Under the pieces are notes generated by a model, which did no database searches, was not told where the DNA came from, and saw only the letters and a program-made list of their open reading frames with translations. The translations under genes were made by a program, and so were the position numbers. From the NCBI RefSeq assembly GCF_004022465.1, contig NZ_SAVA01000007.1, positions 62,001 through 126,000 of the forward strand: a DNA stretch of 64,000 nt. Reading direction: 5' to 3'. The stretch comes from Rhodobacter huangdaonensis. Its GTDB lineage: Bacteria; Pseudomonadota; Alphaproteobacteria; Rhodobacterales; Rhodobacteraceae. Below, piece by piece: positions 33,187 to 41,742 of this stretch; position 1 is the first letter of the stretch, and the number at the start of each line of letters is the position of its first letter.

Positions 33187-34053
33187 ATGGACTACACACT
33201 CGTTGTCGCGCTCGAGATGATCCGGGCCATCGCCTGGCTCGTGCTGCTGGCCTCGGGCCTTGCGATCATCTTCGGCATGATGCGCATCATCAACTTCGCC
33301 CATGGCGAGTTCCTGATGCTGGGCGGCTATACCGTCGTCATCTCGACCAATGCCGGCGTCAACGAGTGGGTGTCCATCCTGATCCTCGCTCCCGTCGTGG
33401 TGGGGGTGTTCGGCATCATCGTCGAGCGGCTGGTGATCCAGCGGCTCTACGGGCGCATCCTCGACAGCCTGCTGGCCACCTGGGGGCTGTCGATGCTGAT
33501 GATGGGCGGCGTCACGATGATCTTCGGCAATACCGTGCAGGGGGTCTCGACGCCGTTCGGCGGGATGAAGATCGGCGCCTATCAGGTGCCGATCTACAAC
33601 TTCGTGCTGATCGGTTTTGCGGTGCTGGTGCTGGTGGCGATCTGGTGCGTGCTGAAATTCACCAAGGCCGGGCTGATCGCCCGCGCCACGATGCAGAACG
33701 CCGACATGGCCGAGGCGCTCGGCATCCGCACCCGCTGGGTCTACATGACCACCTTCGGCATCGGCTCGGCGATCACCGGGCTGGCGGGCGGGCTTCTGGC
33801 GCCGGTGACCGGCGTGGTGCCGACGATGGGGATGAACCTGGTGGGGCAGAGCTTCATCACCGTGATCACCGGCGGCGCCTCGGTGATCGCCGGCACGCTG
33901 TCCTCGGCGACGCTGCTCGGCACGATCAGCCAGGGCGTCACCTTCCTGACCGGCCCCGTCTATGGCGACGCGGCGCTTCTGGTCTCCGCGCTCGTCCTGC
34001 TGCGCCTGCTGCCGCAAGGCATCACCGGCCGCATCTTCAAACGTTCCCTCTGA
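33187..34053 (+). CDS. Urea/amide-type ABC transporter permease 1 (UrtB/LivH-like)
   Basis: A 288-residue LivH-fold permease with about eight membrane segments. ASGLAIIFGMMRIINFAHGEFLMLGGY near the N-terminus is the hallmark of the family, and ATWGLSMLMMGG follows. It lacks the long N-terminal periplasmic extension seen in many proteobacterial UrtB proteins, so an amide or other substrate is as likely as urea. It forms the membrane channel together with the next permease. Confidence 0.88.
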   Translation: MDYTLVVALEMIRAIAWLVLLASGLAIIFGMMRIINFAHGEFLMLGGYTVVISTNAGVNEWVSILILAPVVVGVFGIIVERLVIQRLYGRILDSLLATWGLSMLMMGGVTMIFGNTVQGVSTPFGGMKIGAYQVPIYNFVLIGFAVLVLVAIWCVLKFTKAGLIARATMQNADMAEALGIRTRWVYMTTFGIGSAITGLAGGLLAPVTGVVPTMGMNLVGQSFITVITGGASVIAGTLSSATLLGTISQGVTFLTGPVYGDAALLVSALVLLRLLPQGITGRIFKRSL

Positions 34054-34066
34054 GGAGACCCAGCAG

Positions 34067-35095
34067 ATGGAGAAATCCGTACTCCGGGACCCCGGCTTCT
34101 ACGTGATGGTCGCGATCGGCCTTGCGGCGATGCTGATCCTGCCGGTGGTGCTCGACATGTTCACCATCATGCAGATCACCCAATATGTGGTGCTGGCCGT
34201 GTTCGCGCTGTCGCTCGGCTACATCTGGGGGTTCGGCGGCATCCTGAGCTTCGGTCAGGCCGCCTTCTTCGGGCTTGGCGCCTATACCTTCGCCGTCGCC
34301 GCGATCAACATCGGCGAGACCACGATTCCGCTGATCCTCGCCTTTCTGATCCCCTGCCTCTTCGGCGCGGCGCTCGGTTATTTCATCTTCTACGGTCGGC
34401 TGTCGGATGTTTACCTCGGCGTCGTCACGATGGTGGTCACGCTGCTGTTCTGGAAGCTCGCGAACCACACCGCCGGCCCCGAATATGCAATCGGCGCGGC
34501 GCGGCTTGGCGGCTTCAACGGCATTCCCTCGATCCCGGTGATGAACATCCCGGGCGAGCCCGAGGCGATGCTCGACCCGGTGCAGATGTTCCAGGTCTTC
34601 ATGGGCTTCCTGATCGTCGTCTACATCGTGCTGCGGGTTCTGATCGCCTCGGATTTCGGCCGCGTCTCGATCGGCATCCGCGAGAACGAGACCCGCGCCT
34701 CGCTGCTCGGCTATGACGTGCGGCGCCACAAGCTGGTGGTCTTTGCCATCGGCTCCGGCATTGCCGGGCTCGCCGGCGCGATGTGGGCCACCTATCAGGC
34801 CTTCATCGACCCCAACGCCTTCTCGATGGAGATGTCGGCCAAGGCGCTGGTCTGGGTGATGGCGGGCGGCGTCGGCACGCTGGTCGGCCCGATCATCGGG
34901 GTGATCTTGCTGCAATGGCTGACGCTCAAGCTCGGCACGATGGAGCTGCTGAACAGCCTCGCCGTCCTTGGCGCGATCATGATGGTGCTGGTGCTGGCCC
35001 TGCCCAAGGGCATCGTGCCGACGCTGCGCAAGCTGATCGTCGATGGCTGGACCCTGGCGCGGCAGAAGAAGACCGGAGGCAAGGCCGATGAGTGA
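34067..35095 (+). CDS. Urea/amide-type ABC transporter permease 2 (UrtC/LivM-like)
   Basis: A 342-residue LivM-fold permease; ATG 34067 (MEKSVLRDPGFY) follows TGAGGAGA. YVVLAVFALSLGYIWGFGGILSFGQAAFFGLGAY is the LivM/UrtC signature. AIRENETRASLLGYDVRRHK-like (IGIRENETRASLLG) corresponds to the cytoplasmic EAA-type loop, and AKALVWVMAGGVGTLVGP follows near the end. Its stop overlaps the ATPase start by 8 bp, so translation is coupled. Confidence 0.88.
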   Translation: MEKSVLRDPGFYVMVAIGLAAMLILPVVLDMFTIMQITQYVVLAVFALSLGYIWGFGGILSFGQAAFFGLGAYTFAVAAINIGETTIPLILAFLIPCLFGAALGYFIFYGRLSDVYLGVVTMVVTLLFWKLANHTAGPEYAIGAARLGGFNGIPSIPVMNIPGEPEAMLDPVQMFQVFMGFLIVVYIVLRVLIASDFGRVSIGIRENETRASLLGYDVRRHKLVVFAIGSGIAGLAGAMWATYQAFIDPNAFSMEMSAKALVWVMAGGVGTLVGPIIGVILLQWLTLKLGTMELLNSLAVLGAIMMVLVLALPKGIVPTLRKLIVDGWTLARQKKTGGKADE

Positions 35096-35825
35096 CTGGA
35101 CGAACATCCTCGAGACCCGCGGCCTGACGATGCAGTTCGGCGGTGTCACCGCGGTTGATGCGGTCGATTTCACCCTGCGCGACGGCGAGCTGCGCTGCCT
35201 GCTGGGGCCGAACGGCGCGGGCAAGTCGACTTTCTTCAAGTGCCTCACCGGCCAGCTGATCCCGACCCGTGGCAGCGTCACCTTCAAGGGTGAGGACATG
35301 ACCGGGTGGAACACCCATGACATCGTCAACCTCGGCATCGGCATCAAGACGCAGATGCCGAACGTGTTCGACGGGGTCTCGGTCTATGAGAACGTCCGGC
35401 TGTCCTCGCGGCGCAAGCACATGGCACCGCAGGCGAAGGAGCTGGCCGAGAAGACACTCGAACGCTGTGGCATCACCCATCTGGCGAAGCGCGAGGTCGG
35501 CACTCTGTCGCATGGTCAGCGCCAGCTTGTGGAACTGGCGATGGTGCTGGCGGCCGAGCCCGCGCTGATCCTGCTCGACGAGCCCGCCGCCGGCATGACC
35601 GGCGAGGAGCGCGACCGGCTGGCACGGCTGGTGCTGGAATCGGCGCGCTCGGCGGCGGTGATCGTGGTCGAGCACGACATGGTCTTCATCCGGCAGATCG
35701 CGAAATTCGTCACCGTCTTCAACCGCGGCGCGATCTTCCGCGAGGCGATGATCGACGAGATCATGGCCGACCGCGAGGTTCAGGAAATCTATCTGGGGAA
35801 ACAGGCCAATGTCGCATCTGCTTGA
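35088..35825 (+). CDS. Urea/amide-type ABC transporter ATP-binding protein 1 (UrtD/LivG-like)
   Basis: A 245-residue ATPase. Walker A is GPNGAGKST, the Q-loop region KTQMPNVFDGVSVYENV, the signature LSHGQRQLVELAM and Walker B LILLDEPAAGMTGEE. LSHGQRQ rather than LSGGQ, and DEPAAGMT, are typical of UrtD/LivG-type subunits. It pairs with the following ATPase. The genes overlap by 17 bp. Confidence 0.92.
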   Translation: MSDWTNILETRGLTMQFGGVTAVDAVDFTLRDGELRCLLGPNGAGKSTFFKCLTGQLIPTRGSVTFKGEDMTGWNTHDIVNLGIGIKTQMPNVFDGVSVYENVRLSSRRKHMAPQAKELAEKTLERCGITHLAKREVGTLSHGQRQLVELAMVLAAEPALILLDEPAAGMTGEERDRLARLVLESARSAAVIVVEHDMVFIRQIAKFVTVFNRGAIFREAMIDEIMADREVQEIYLGKQANVASA

Positions 35826-36522
35826 AGTCTCCGGCCTGTCCGCCGCCTACGGGCTGGTCCCGGCGCTGCACCGGGTCGATTTTCACGCCGATCGCGGCGA
35901 GGTGGTCGGCATTCTCGGCCACAACGGCATGGGCAAGACCACGCTGATGCGCGCGATCATGGGCTATGTGAAGGTCACCGGCGGCGAGATCCGCTTCGAG
36001 GGCAACTCCGTCCTCGGCCAGCCGGTCAACGCCCGCGCCCGCGCCGGCATCGGCCTGGTGCCGCAGGGGCGGCAGATCTTCCCGAACCTGAGCGTCGAGG
36101 AAAACCTGCAGGTCGGCATCCCCGGCAAGGCGGCTGTCGTCGCGCAGACCGTCGAGGAGATGCTCGAGCTCTTTCCCCGGCTCAAGCGGCTTCTCGACCG
36201 GCGCGGCGGCGCGCTCTCGGGCGGCGAGCAGCAGCTTCTGGCGCTGGCGCGCTGCCTGTGCCGGCGGCCGAAGCTGATGCTGCTCGACGAACCGACCGAG
36301 GGCATCCAGCCCTCGATCATCGACGAGATCTCGGAAACGCTCGCGGCGCTGACGCAGAAGGTCGACATCACCATCGTCCTCGTCGAGCAGAACCTCGAGT
36401 TCATCGCGGGCCTGTCGAAGCGCGTCTACGCGATCTCGAACGGCGTCCTTGAGAAGGAGATCCCGCGTGCGGAGCTGACCGACTCGCGCTCGGTCAGCGC
36501 CTTCATGGGGTTCACCGCCTGA
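35809..36522 (+). CDS. Urea/amide-type ABC transporter ATP-binding protein 2 (UrtE/LivF-like)
   Basis: A 237-residue ATPase beginning MSHLLEVSGLSAAYGL. Walker A is GHNGMGKTTLMRAIMG (GHNGMGKTT is typical of UrtE), GIGLVPQGRQIFPNLSVEENL follows, the signature is LSGGEQQLLALAR and Walker B is LLLDEPTEGIQPS. DEPTEGIQPSI is the classic LivF/UrtE sequence. It completes the five-gene importer. Three hairpins follow before the amidase gene. Confidence 0.92.
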   Translation: MSHLLEVSGLSAAYGLVPALHRVDFHADRGEVVGILGHNGMGKTTLMRAIMGYVKVTGGEIRFEGNSVLGQPVNARARAGIGLVPQGRQIFPNLSVEENLQVGIPGKAAVVAQTVEEMLELFPRLKRLLDRRGGALSGGEQQLLALARCLCRRPKLMLLDEPTEGIQPSIIDEISETLAALTQKVDITIVLVEQNLEFIAGLSKRVYAISNGVLEKEIPRAELTDSRSVSAFMGFTA

Positions 36523-36569
36523 CGGAGACCCGCTGCGGCGGAGCCCCCGCCCCGACACCTGTCTTCCTT

Positions 36570-36646
36570 CCTTCCGCGATGGTCGCGGAAGGGAACGATC
36601 CCGTGCGGCCTTGCCGCATGCAACTGCCCGCGTGGCCATGCCGCGC
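36570..36646 (+). terminator. Three tandem tri-nucleotide-loop hairpins between importer and amidase genes
   Basis: Hairpin 1 is CCTTCCGCGA / TCGCGGAAGG, loop TGG (36570-36592, perfect 10 bp). Hairpin 2 is TGCGGC / GCCGCA, loop CTT (36604-36618). Hairpin 3 is GCGTGGC / GCCGCGC, loop CAT (36630-36646, one G.U). They fill most of the 144-bp spacer, which otherwise ends in the GAAGGAG ribosome site. No T-tract, so partial termination or mRNA processing is more likely than full termination. Confidence 0.6.
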
Positions 36647-36666
36647 AAAACCGAAGGAGTTCCCCC

Positions 36667-38181
36667 ATGGCAGTCAGACTTCCGAACGACGCCCAGATCG
36701 CGGATGTGGCCGAAAGGATCGGCCTCAGCCTCTCGCCCGAGGACGTGTCCTCGATCAAGGGGCTGCTCGGCGGCTATGTCGCCGCCTACAACAAGGTCGA
36801 CCGGATGATCGACCCGCTGCCGGTGGTGAAATACCCGCGCACGCCGGGCGTGCAGCCGCCGAAGGCCGAGAACCCGCTCAATGCGTGGTATGTGAAGTCG
36901 ACCGTGCCCGGCGCGCCCGAGGGCAAGCTGAAGGGCAAGACCGTGGTCCTGAAGGACAACGTCATGCTGGCCGGCGTGCCGATGATGAACGGCTCCTCGA
37001 CGCTCGAGGGCTATATCCCGAACGTCGACGCGACGCTGGTGACGCGGCTGCTCGATGCCGGCGCGACGATCGTCGGCAAGGCGCATTGCGAATGCTTCTG
37101 CATGTCCTGCGGCAGCCACACCTCGGCGCTTGGCCCGGTGTGCAACCCCTATGACCCGAGCCGCTCGGCCGGTGGTTCCTCCTCGGGCTCGGCGGTGCTG
37201 GTCTCGAAGGGCGAGGTCGACATGGCGATCGGCGGCGACCAGGGCGGCTCGATCCGCATGCCCTCGGCCTTCTGCGGCACGGTCGGCATGAAGCCCACCC
37301 ACGGCCTCGTGCCCTATACCGGCGTGGTGCCGATCGAGATCACCGTCGACCATGCCGGCCCGATCACCAAGACCGTCGCCGACAGTGCGCTGATGCTCGA
37401 GGTGCTGGCCGGCCCCGACGGCTATGACTGCCGCCAGATCGGGGTGAAGACCGCGCCCTATACCGAGGCGCTCGGCAAGCCGGTGAAGGGGATGAAGGTC
37501 GCGCTGCTGAAGGAGGGCTTCGGCCATCCGCAATCCGAGGCGGCGGTCGATGACAAGGTCCGCGCCGCGGCGAAGCGGCTCGAGGATCTCGGCGTGATCG
37601 TCGAGGAGGTCTCGATCCCGATGCACCTCGACGGGCCCGATATCTGGACCCCGATCGGGCTGCAGGGGCTGATGCAGACAATGATGCTGGGCGACGGCTA
37701 TGGCACCTCGCGCCAGGACCTCTACGTCACCAGCTTCATGGACGTCCACCGCGGCTGGCGCGAGCGGGCGGACGAGCTGTCCGAGACGCTCAAGCTTGCG
37801 ATGATCTTCGCGCAGTTCGCCGATGACGAATACGGCAAGCGCTTCTACGGCAAGGCGCATAACCTGACCTATGCGCTGCGGGCGGCCTATGACGCGGTTC
37901 TGGCCGATTACGACGCGCTGCTGATGCCGACGGTGCCGAAGGTGGCGACGCCGCTGCCGGGCCCCGATGCCTCGCGCGAGGAGATCATCGAACGCGGCTT
38001 CGACATCCTGCCCAACACCGCGCCCTTCGACATTTCGCATCACCCGGCGCTGTCGGTGCCCTGCGGCATGGTCGATGGCCTGCCGGTGGGGATGATGCTG
38101 GTCGGCAAGCTCTGGGACGAAAGCACGCTCTACACCCTGGGCGACGCCTTCGAGAAATCGGGCGACTGGAAATCGTTCTGA
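36667..38181 (+). CDS. Amidase-signature amidase (RhAmidase-like)
   Basis: A 504-residue amidase-signature enzyme. By direct count, K96 (VVLKDNVM), S171 (GGSSSGSAV) and S195 (GGDQGGSIRMPSA) form the Lys-cisSer-Ser triad at the same numbers as Rhodococcus RhAmidase, an enzyme that usually follows nitrile hydratase. The N-terminal helical extension (1-75) and SHTSALGPVCNPYDPSRSAGG also match that family. It converts amides to acid plus ammonia. It is embedded between the amide/urea-type importer and the urease operon. GAAGGAG supports the start. Confidence 0.9.
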   Translation: MAVRLPNDAQIADVAERIGLSLSPEDVSSIKGLLGGYVAAYNKVDRMIDPLPVVKYPRTPGVQPPKAENPLNAWYVKSTVPGAPEGKLKGKTVVLKDNVMLAGVPMMNGSSTLEGYIPNVDATLVTRLLDAGATIVGKAHCECFCMSCGSHTSALGPVCNPYDPSRSAGGSSSGSAVLVSKGEVDMAIGGDQGGSIRMPSAFCGTVGMKPTHGLVPYTGVVPIEITVDHAGPITKTVADSALMLEVLAGPDGYDCRQIGVKTAPYTEALGKPVKGMKVALLKEGFGHPQSEAAVDDKVRAAAKRLEDLGVIVEEVSIPMHLDGPDIWTPIGLQGLMQTMMLGDGYGTSRQDLYVTSFMDVHRGWRERADELSETLKLAMIFAQFADDEYGKRFYGKAHNLTYALRAAYDAVLADYDALLMPTVPKVATPLPGPDASREEIIERGFDILPNTAPFDISHHPALSVPCGMVDGLPVGMMLVGKLWDESTLYTLGDAFEKSGDWKSF

Positions 38182-38188
38182 GCAACGC

Positions 38189-38216
38189 CCCGCCCCGGTC
38201 CTTGTGCCGGGGCGGG
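38189..38216 (+). terminator. Hairpin between amidase and ureE
   Basis: A perfect 10-bp stem (CCCGCCCCGG / CCGGGGCGGG) with an 8-nt loop, 8 bp after the amidase stop and 19 bp before ureE. No T-tract follows; it ends just before the GAAAGGA ribosome site of ureE. Probably a stability or partial-termination element. Confidence 0.55.
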
Positions 38217-38234
38217 CCTTCGAAAGGACAGCCG

Positions 38235-38690
38235 ATGACGGGCGAGGGGCCATTGATGCTCGACCGGATCCTGGGCCAGGCCGCCGAGGCGCCCTGGGCC
38301 GAGACGTTGCATGCGCTCGAGCATCTGGGCGGGCTCGAGACCGTGGCGATCCCCGAGGCCGAGGCCGCGCGCAAGCGCATCCGCCTCACCACCGACCGCG
38401 GCCGCGACTGCGCCATCGCCCTGCCGCGCGCGCAGAAGCTGACCGATGGCGCGGTGCTTTACTGCCGCGACGGCATGGCGATCGTGGCGCGGATCGACGG
38501 CGGCGCGCGGCTGCGGCTGGTGCCGCAGTCGCTGGGCGACGCGCTGCGGCTGGGCCACTGGTGCGGCAATCTGCACTGGAAGGTGGTCTTCGGCGAGGGC
38601 TGGATGGAGGTCATCCTCGACGGGCCCGAGGCGGGCTATCGCGACCGGCTGCGCGATCTTGCGCCGCTTGCCCGGTTCGACATCGGATGA
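38235..38690 (+). CDS. ureE: Urease accessory protein UreE (nickel chaperone)
   Basis: A 151-residue UreE-like protein; ATG 38235 follows GAAAGGA. The N-terminal domain with RKRIRLTTDRGRDCAIALPR and the C-terminal metal-binding domain with LRLGHWCGNLHWKVVF (two His and a Cys near the nickel site) fit UreE. The His-rich C-terminal tail of many UreE proteins is missing, so nickel storage capacity is low. It delivers nickel to the UreG/UreF/UreD complex. The gene overlaps ureF by 4 bp. Confidence 0.85.
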   Translation: MTGEGPLMLDRILGQAAEAPWAETLHALEHLGGLETVAIPEAEAARKRIRLTTDRGRDCAIALPRAQKLTDGAVLYCRDGMAIVARIDGGARLRLVPQSLGDALRLGHWCGNLHWKVVFGEGWMEVILDGPEAGYRDRLRDLAPLARFDIG

Positions 38691-39355
38691 GCGCGGATGT
38701 GGGCATGCTGCCGCTGGTGCGGGCGATGCAGCTCGCCGACAGTGGCTTTCCAAGCGGCGTCTTCGCCTTTTCCTGGGGGCTGGAAAGCGCGCTGGCCGAT
38801 GGCCGGGTCGACCGCCACAGCCTGTCGGGCTGGGTGCTGGCGGAACTGCAGGGGCGCTGGCATGGCTTCGACCGGCTGGCGCTGGCGGGCGGGTTCCGCG
38901 CCACCGGGGCCGTGCTTGGCGACTGGTTCGCCAGCATCGACACGCTGATGCCTGTCGAGCGGTTGCGCGGCGCCTCGGTGCAGGCGGGCGAGGCGCTTTT
39001 CGCCTCGGCGCGCGCGCTGCGGATCGGGCTCGATCCCGCGGCGATCGCGGCAGAGCGTGCGGGGCTTGGCCATTTCGCCGTGGTGCATGGCCATTTTCTC
39101 GCCGTCTCGGGGCTCGATCTCGCCGCGGCACTCGCGGTCTCGGCGCTGGCGATGGCGCGGGGGTGCTTTTCGGCCGCGGTCCGGCTGGGCGCCACCGGGG
39201 CGATCGCGATGCAGCGCGAGCTTGCGGCACTCACCCCGGCGATCGCCGCTCTTGCCGCCGACCTGCCCGTGCCCGGCACCTTGCCTGCGGGCTTTTCGCC
39301 GCTGTCCGACATCGCGCTGATGCGGCCGCGCGACGGGCGGCTGTTCATCAACTGA
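38687..39355 (+). CDS. ureF: Urease accessory protein UreF
   Basis: A 222-residue helical protein. MQLADSGFPSGVFAFSWGLES at the N-terminus is the UreF signature (LADSGFPxGxFxxSxGLE). UreF joins UreD and UreG in loading nickel into the urease active site. It starts by ATGA overlap with ureE and lies 12 bp upstream of the fused structural subunit gene. Unusually the accessory genes E and F precede the structural genes. Confidence 0.9.
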   Translation: MSADVGMLPLVRAMQLADSGFPSGVFAFSWGLESALADGRVDRHSLSGWVLAELQGRWHGFDRLALAGGFRATGAVLGDWFASIDTLMPVERLRGASVQAGEALFASARALRIGLDPAAIAAERAGLGHFAVVHGHFLAVSGLDLAAALAVSALAMARGCFSAAVRLGATGAIAMQRELAALTPAIAALAADLPVPGTLPAGFSPLSDIALMRPRDGRLFIN

Positions 39356-39367
39356 GCGGAGGACGGA

Positions 39368-40042
39368 ATGCATCTGACCCCAACCGAAACCGAACGGCTG
39401 ACGATCTTCACCGCGGCCGAGCTTGCCCGCCGCTATGTCCGGCTGGGCATCCGGCTGTCGCATCCCGAGGCGGTGGCGCTGATCGCCGACGAGCTGCTGA
39501 CCGTGGCGCGGCAGGGCCTGACCCATGCCGAGATCGTCAGCCATGCCGCCACCGTGCTGACCGGCGATCAGGTCGAGCCGGGCGTGGCGAGCCTGCTCGA
39601 CACCTTCTCGGTCGAGGTCTCGATGGCCGAGGGCACCAAGCTCGTCACCGTCTTCGACCCGATCCAGCCCGCCCCGGGCGAGATCCGCCCGGGCGAGGTG
39701 ATCGCCGCCGAGGGCGAGATCGAGCTGAACGCCGGCCGCCCGTCCCGCGTGCTGCGCGTGCTGAACACCGGCGACCGCACCATCCAGGTGCGCAGCCACG
39801 CGCATTTCTTCGAGGTCAACCGCGCGCTCTCCTTCGACCGCGCGGCGTCCTTCGGGATGCGGCTCGACCGGCCCTCGGGCGGCGGCGAGCGCTTCGATCC
39901 CGGCATCGAGAAGGAGGTGACGCTCGTCCCCTATGGCGGGCTGCAGGTGGTGCACGGCTTTGCCGGGCTAACCGAGGGCCCGGTCGAGGGCGGGCGCGAC
40001 GCCGCGATGGCGCGGGCACAGGCGAAAGGATATCTCGGATGA
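39368..40042 (+). CDS. Urease gamma-beta fusion subunit (UreA-UreB)
   Basis: A 224-residue fusion. Residues 1-100 are the gamma domain (MHLTPTETERLTIFTAAELARR, GIRLSHPEAVALIADEL, TFSVEVSMAEGTKLVTVFDPI) and about 104-224 the beta domain (PGEVIAAEGEIELNAGRPS, VRSHAHFFEVN, GMRLDRPSGG, RFDPG). The residues bridging the domains are short. Fused gamma-beta subunits are known in Helicobacter and some actinobacteria and are less usual in alphaproteobacteria. It overlaps ureC by 4 bp, so the subunits are made in step. Confidence 0.92.
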   Translation: MHLTPTETERLTIFTAAELARRYVRLGIRLSHPEAVALIADELLTVARQGLTHAEIVSHAATVLTGDQVEPGVASLLDTFSVEVSMAEGTKLVTVFDPIQPAPGEIRPGEVIAAEGEIELNAGRPSRVLRVLNTGDRTIQVRSHAHFFEVNRALSFDRAASFGMRLDRPSGGGERFDPGIEKEVTLVPYGGLQVVHGFAGLTEGPVEGGRDAAMARAQAKGYLG

Positions 40043-41742
40043 GGATTTCGCGCGCGGATTATGCCCGCCTCTATGGCCCGACCACGGGTGACATGGTGCG
40101 GCTTGGCGACACCTCGCTTCTGGCCGAGATCGAATGCGACCACACCCAGTATGGCGACGAGCTGACCACCGGCGCCGGCAAGGTGATGCGCGACGGCGAG
40201 GGCTTTCGCACCAGCGGCTCCGCGGCCTCGGGCGCGCTCGACATGGTGATCCAGAATGCCGTCATCCTCGATGCCGAGCTTGGCATCGTGAAGGGCGACA
40301 TCGGCATTCGCGGTGGCCGCATCGTCGGCATCGGCAAGGCCGGCAACCCCGACATCATGGATGGTGTCGACCCCGACCTGATTACCGGGCCGAACACCAC
40401 CGTGGTGCATGGCGACAAACATTTCGTCACCGCCGGCGCGATCGAGGCGCATGCGCATTTCCTGTCGCCGCAGCAGGCCTGGCACGCGCTCGCCGGTGGC
40501 ACGACGACGATGATCGGCATGTCGCCCGGGCCGAATTTCGACGTCAGCTGCTCGGGGCCGCACACGCTCGGCCGGCTGATCCAGGCGGCCGACGAATTCC
40601 CGCTGAACTTCGGCTTTCTCGGCCGTGGCAACTCGAACCCCGATGCGGTCACCGAAAGCGTCGCGGGCGGGGCGCTTGGCGTGAAGATCCACGAGGATTT
40701 CGGCGCCTCGCCGGCGGTGCTTGACGGTTCGCTGCGGGCGGCGGATGCGGCCGATTTCTCGGTCCATCTGCACACCGACACGATCAACGAATTCGGCTTC
40801 TATCAGGACACGATGGCGGCGATCGCCGGGCGCACCATCCACATGTATCACACCGAGGGCGCGGGCGGCGGCCATGCCCCCGACATCCTGGCGGTGAACG
40901 GGTTCGAGAATGTCCTGCCGTCCTCGACCAACCCGACCAATCCCTTCACCCTGCCCGCGCTCGAGGAAGGCGTGCCGATGACGATGCTCGCCCATATGAT
41001 GAGCTTCGATCTGCTCGAGGATGTGGCCTTCGCCGAGGCGCGGATCCGGCCGCAGTCGATGGCGGCCGAGGATCTGCTGCACGACATGGGCGCGATCTCG
41101 ATCTTCGCCACCGACACCCAGGGCATGGGGCGGCTGGCCGAGAACGTCGCGAAATGCTGGCAGCTTGCCTCGGTGATGAAGGACCGCATCGGCCGCCTGC
41201 CCGGGGAAAGAACTGCCCGCGCCGACAACGAGCGAATTTTGCGCTATCTGGCGAAATACACGATCAACCCGGCGATCGCGGCGGGGATCGAGCACGAGGT
41301 CGGCTCGATCGCGCCGGGCAAGATGGCCGATATCGTGCTCTGGCCCTTCGCCTTCTTCGGCGCGAAACCCGATCTGGTGATCAAGGGCGGCACCATCGTC
41401 TGGGCGACGATGGGCGACGGCAACGGCTCCTTCGCCGGGGCGCAGCCGCAGATTCACCGGCCGATGTGGGGTGCGCTTGGCAGCGCCAAGCACCGGCTGG
41501 GCGTCACCTTCGTCTCGCGGCTGGCGATCGAGGCGGGCACCCATGCGCGGCTTGGTGTGCTGAAGGACTTCGTGCAGATCCGCTCGGTGCGCGGGCTCGG
41601 CAAGCGCGACATGCTGCGCAACGCCGCGCTGCCCGACGTGCAGGTCGATCCGCAGACCTTTGCGGTGACCGCGGACGGCGTGCCGCTGGTGGTGGAACCG
41701 GCCCGCGAGGTGCCGCTGGCGCGGCGGTATTTCCTGCGATGA
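40039..41742 (+). CDS. ureC: Urease alpha subunit, divergent (flap Cys replaced by Ala)
   Basis: A 567-residue catalytic subunit. Nickel ligands are present: H138/H140 (EAHAHF), carbamylated K216 (GVKIHED), H245 (HLHTDT), H271 (HTEGAGGGHA) and D359 (ATDTQGMGR). Catalytic H319 and the Arg of AEARIR also remain. The flap Cys (C319 in Klebsiella) is A318 in MTMLAHMMSFD, where standard ureases have MVCHHLD. The region around HFLSPQQ also differs from HxICPQQ. It is therefore an intact but divergent urease, perhaps with altered kinetics or substrate. It is encoded in the operon ureE-F-AB-C-G-D with a urea/amide importer and amidase upstream. Confidence 0.92.
   Translation: MRISRADYARLYGPTTGDMVRLGDTSLLAEIECDHTQYGDELTTGAGKVMRDGEGFRTSGSAASGALDMVIQNAVILDAELGIVKGDIGIRGGRIVGIGKAGNPDIMDGVDPDLITGPNTTVVHGDKHFVTAGAIEAHAHFLSPQQAWHALAGGTTTMIGMSPGPNFDVSCSGPHTLGRLIQAADEFPLNFGFLGRGNSNPDAVTESVAGGALGVKIHEDFGASPAVLDGSLRAADAADFSVHLHTDTINEFGFYQDTMAAIAGRTIHMYHTEGAGGGHAPDILAVNGFENVLPSSTNPTNPFTLPALEEGVPMTMLAHMMSFDLLEDVAFAEARIRPQSMAAEDLLHDMGAISIFATDTQGMGRLAENVAKCWQLASVMKDRIGRLPGERTARADNERILRYLAKYTINPAIAAGIEHEVGSIAPGKMADIVLWPFAFFGAKPDLVIKGGTIVWATMGDGNGSFAGAQPQIHRPMWGALGSAKHRLGVTFVSRLAIEAGTHARLGVLKDFVQIRSVRGLGKRDMLRNAALPDVQVDPQTFAVTADGVPLVVEPAREVPLARRYFLR

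Noticed and set aside
31855..34017. 720-codon minus-strand open frame over the importer genes
   Set aside because: Composition is typical of antisense frames (Asp/His/Arg-rich). The plus-strand genes show clear family motifs and overlaps.
31930..36522. Branched-chain amino-acid (Liv) transporter as the simple reading of the importer
   Set aside because: Not excluded, but the binding protein resembles UrtA/AmiC proteins more than LivJ, and the neighbours are amidase and urease genes, so a urea/amide-type call is preferred.
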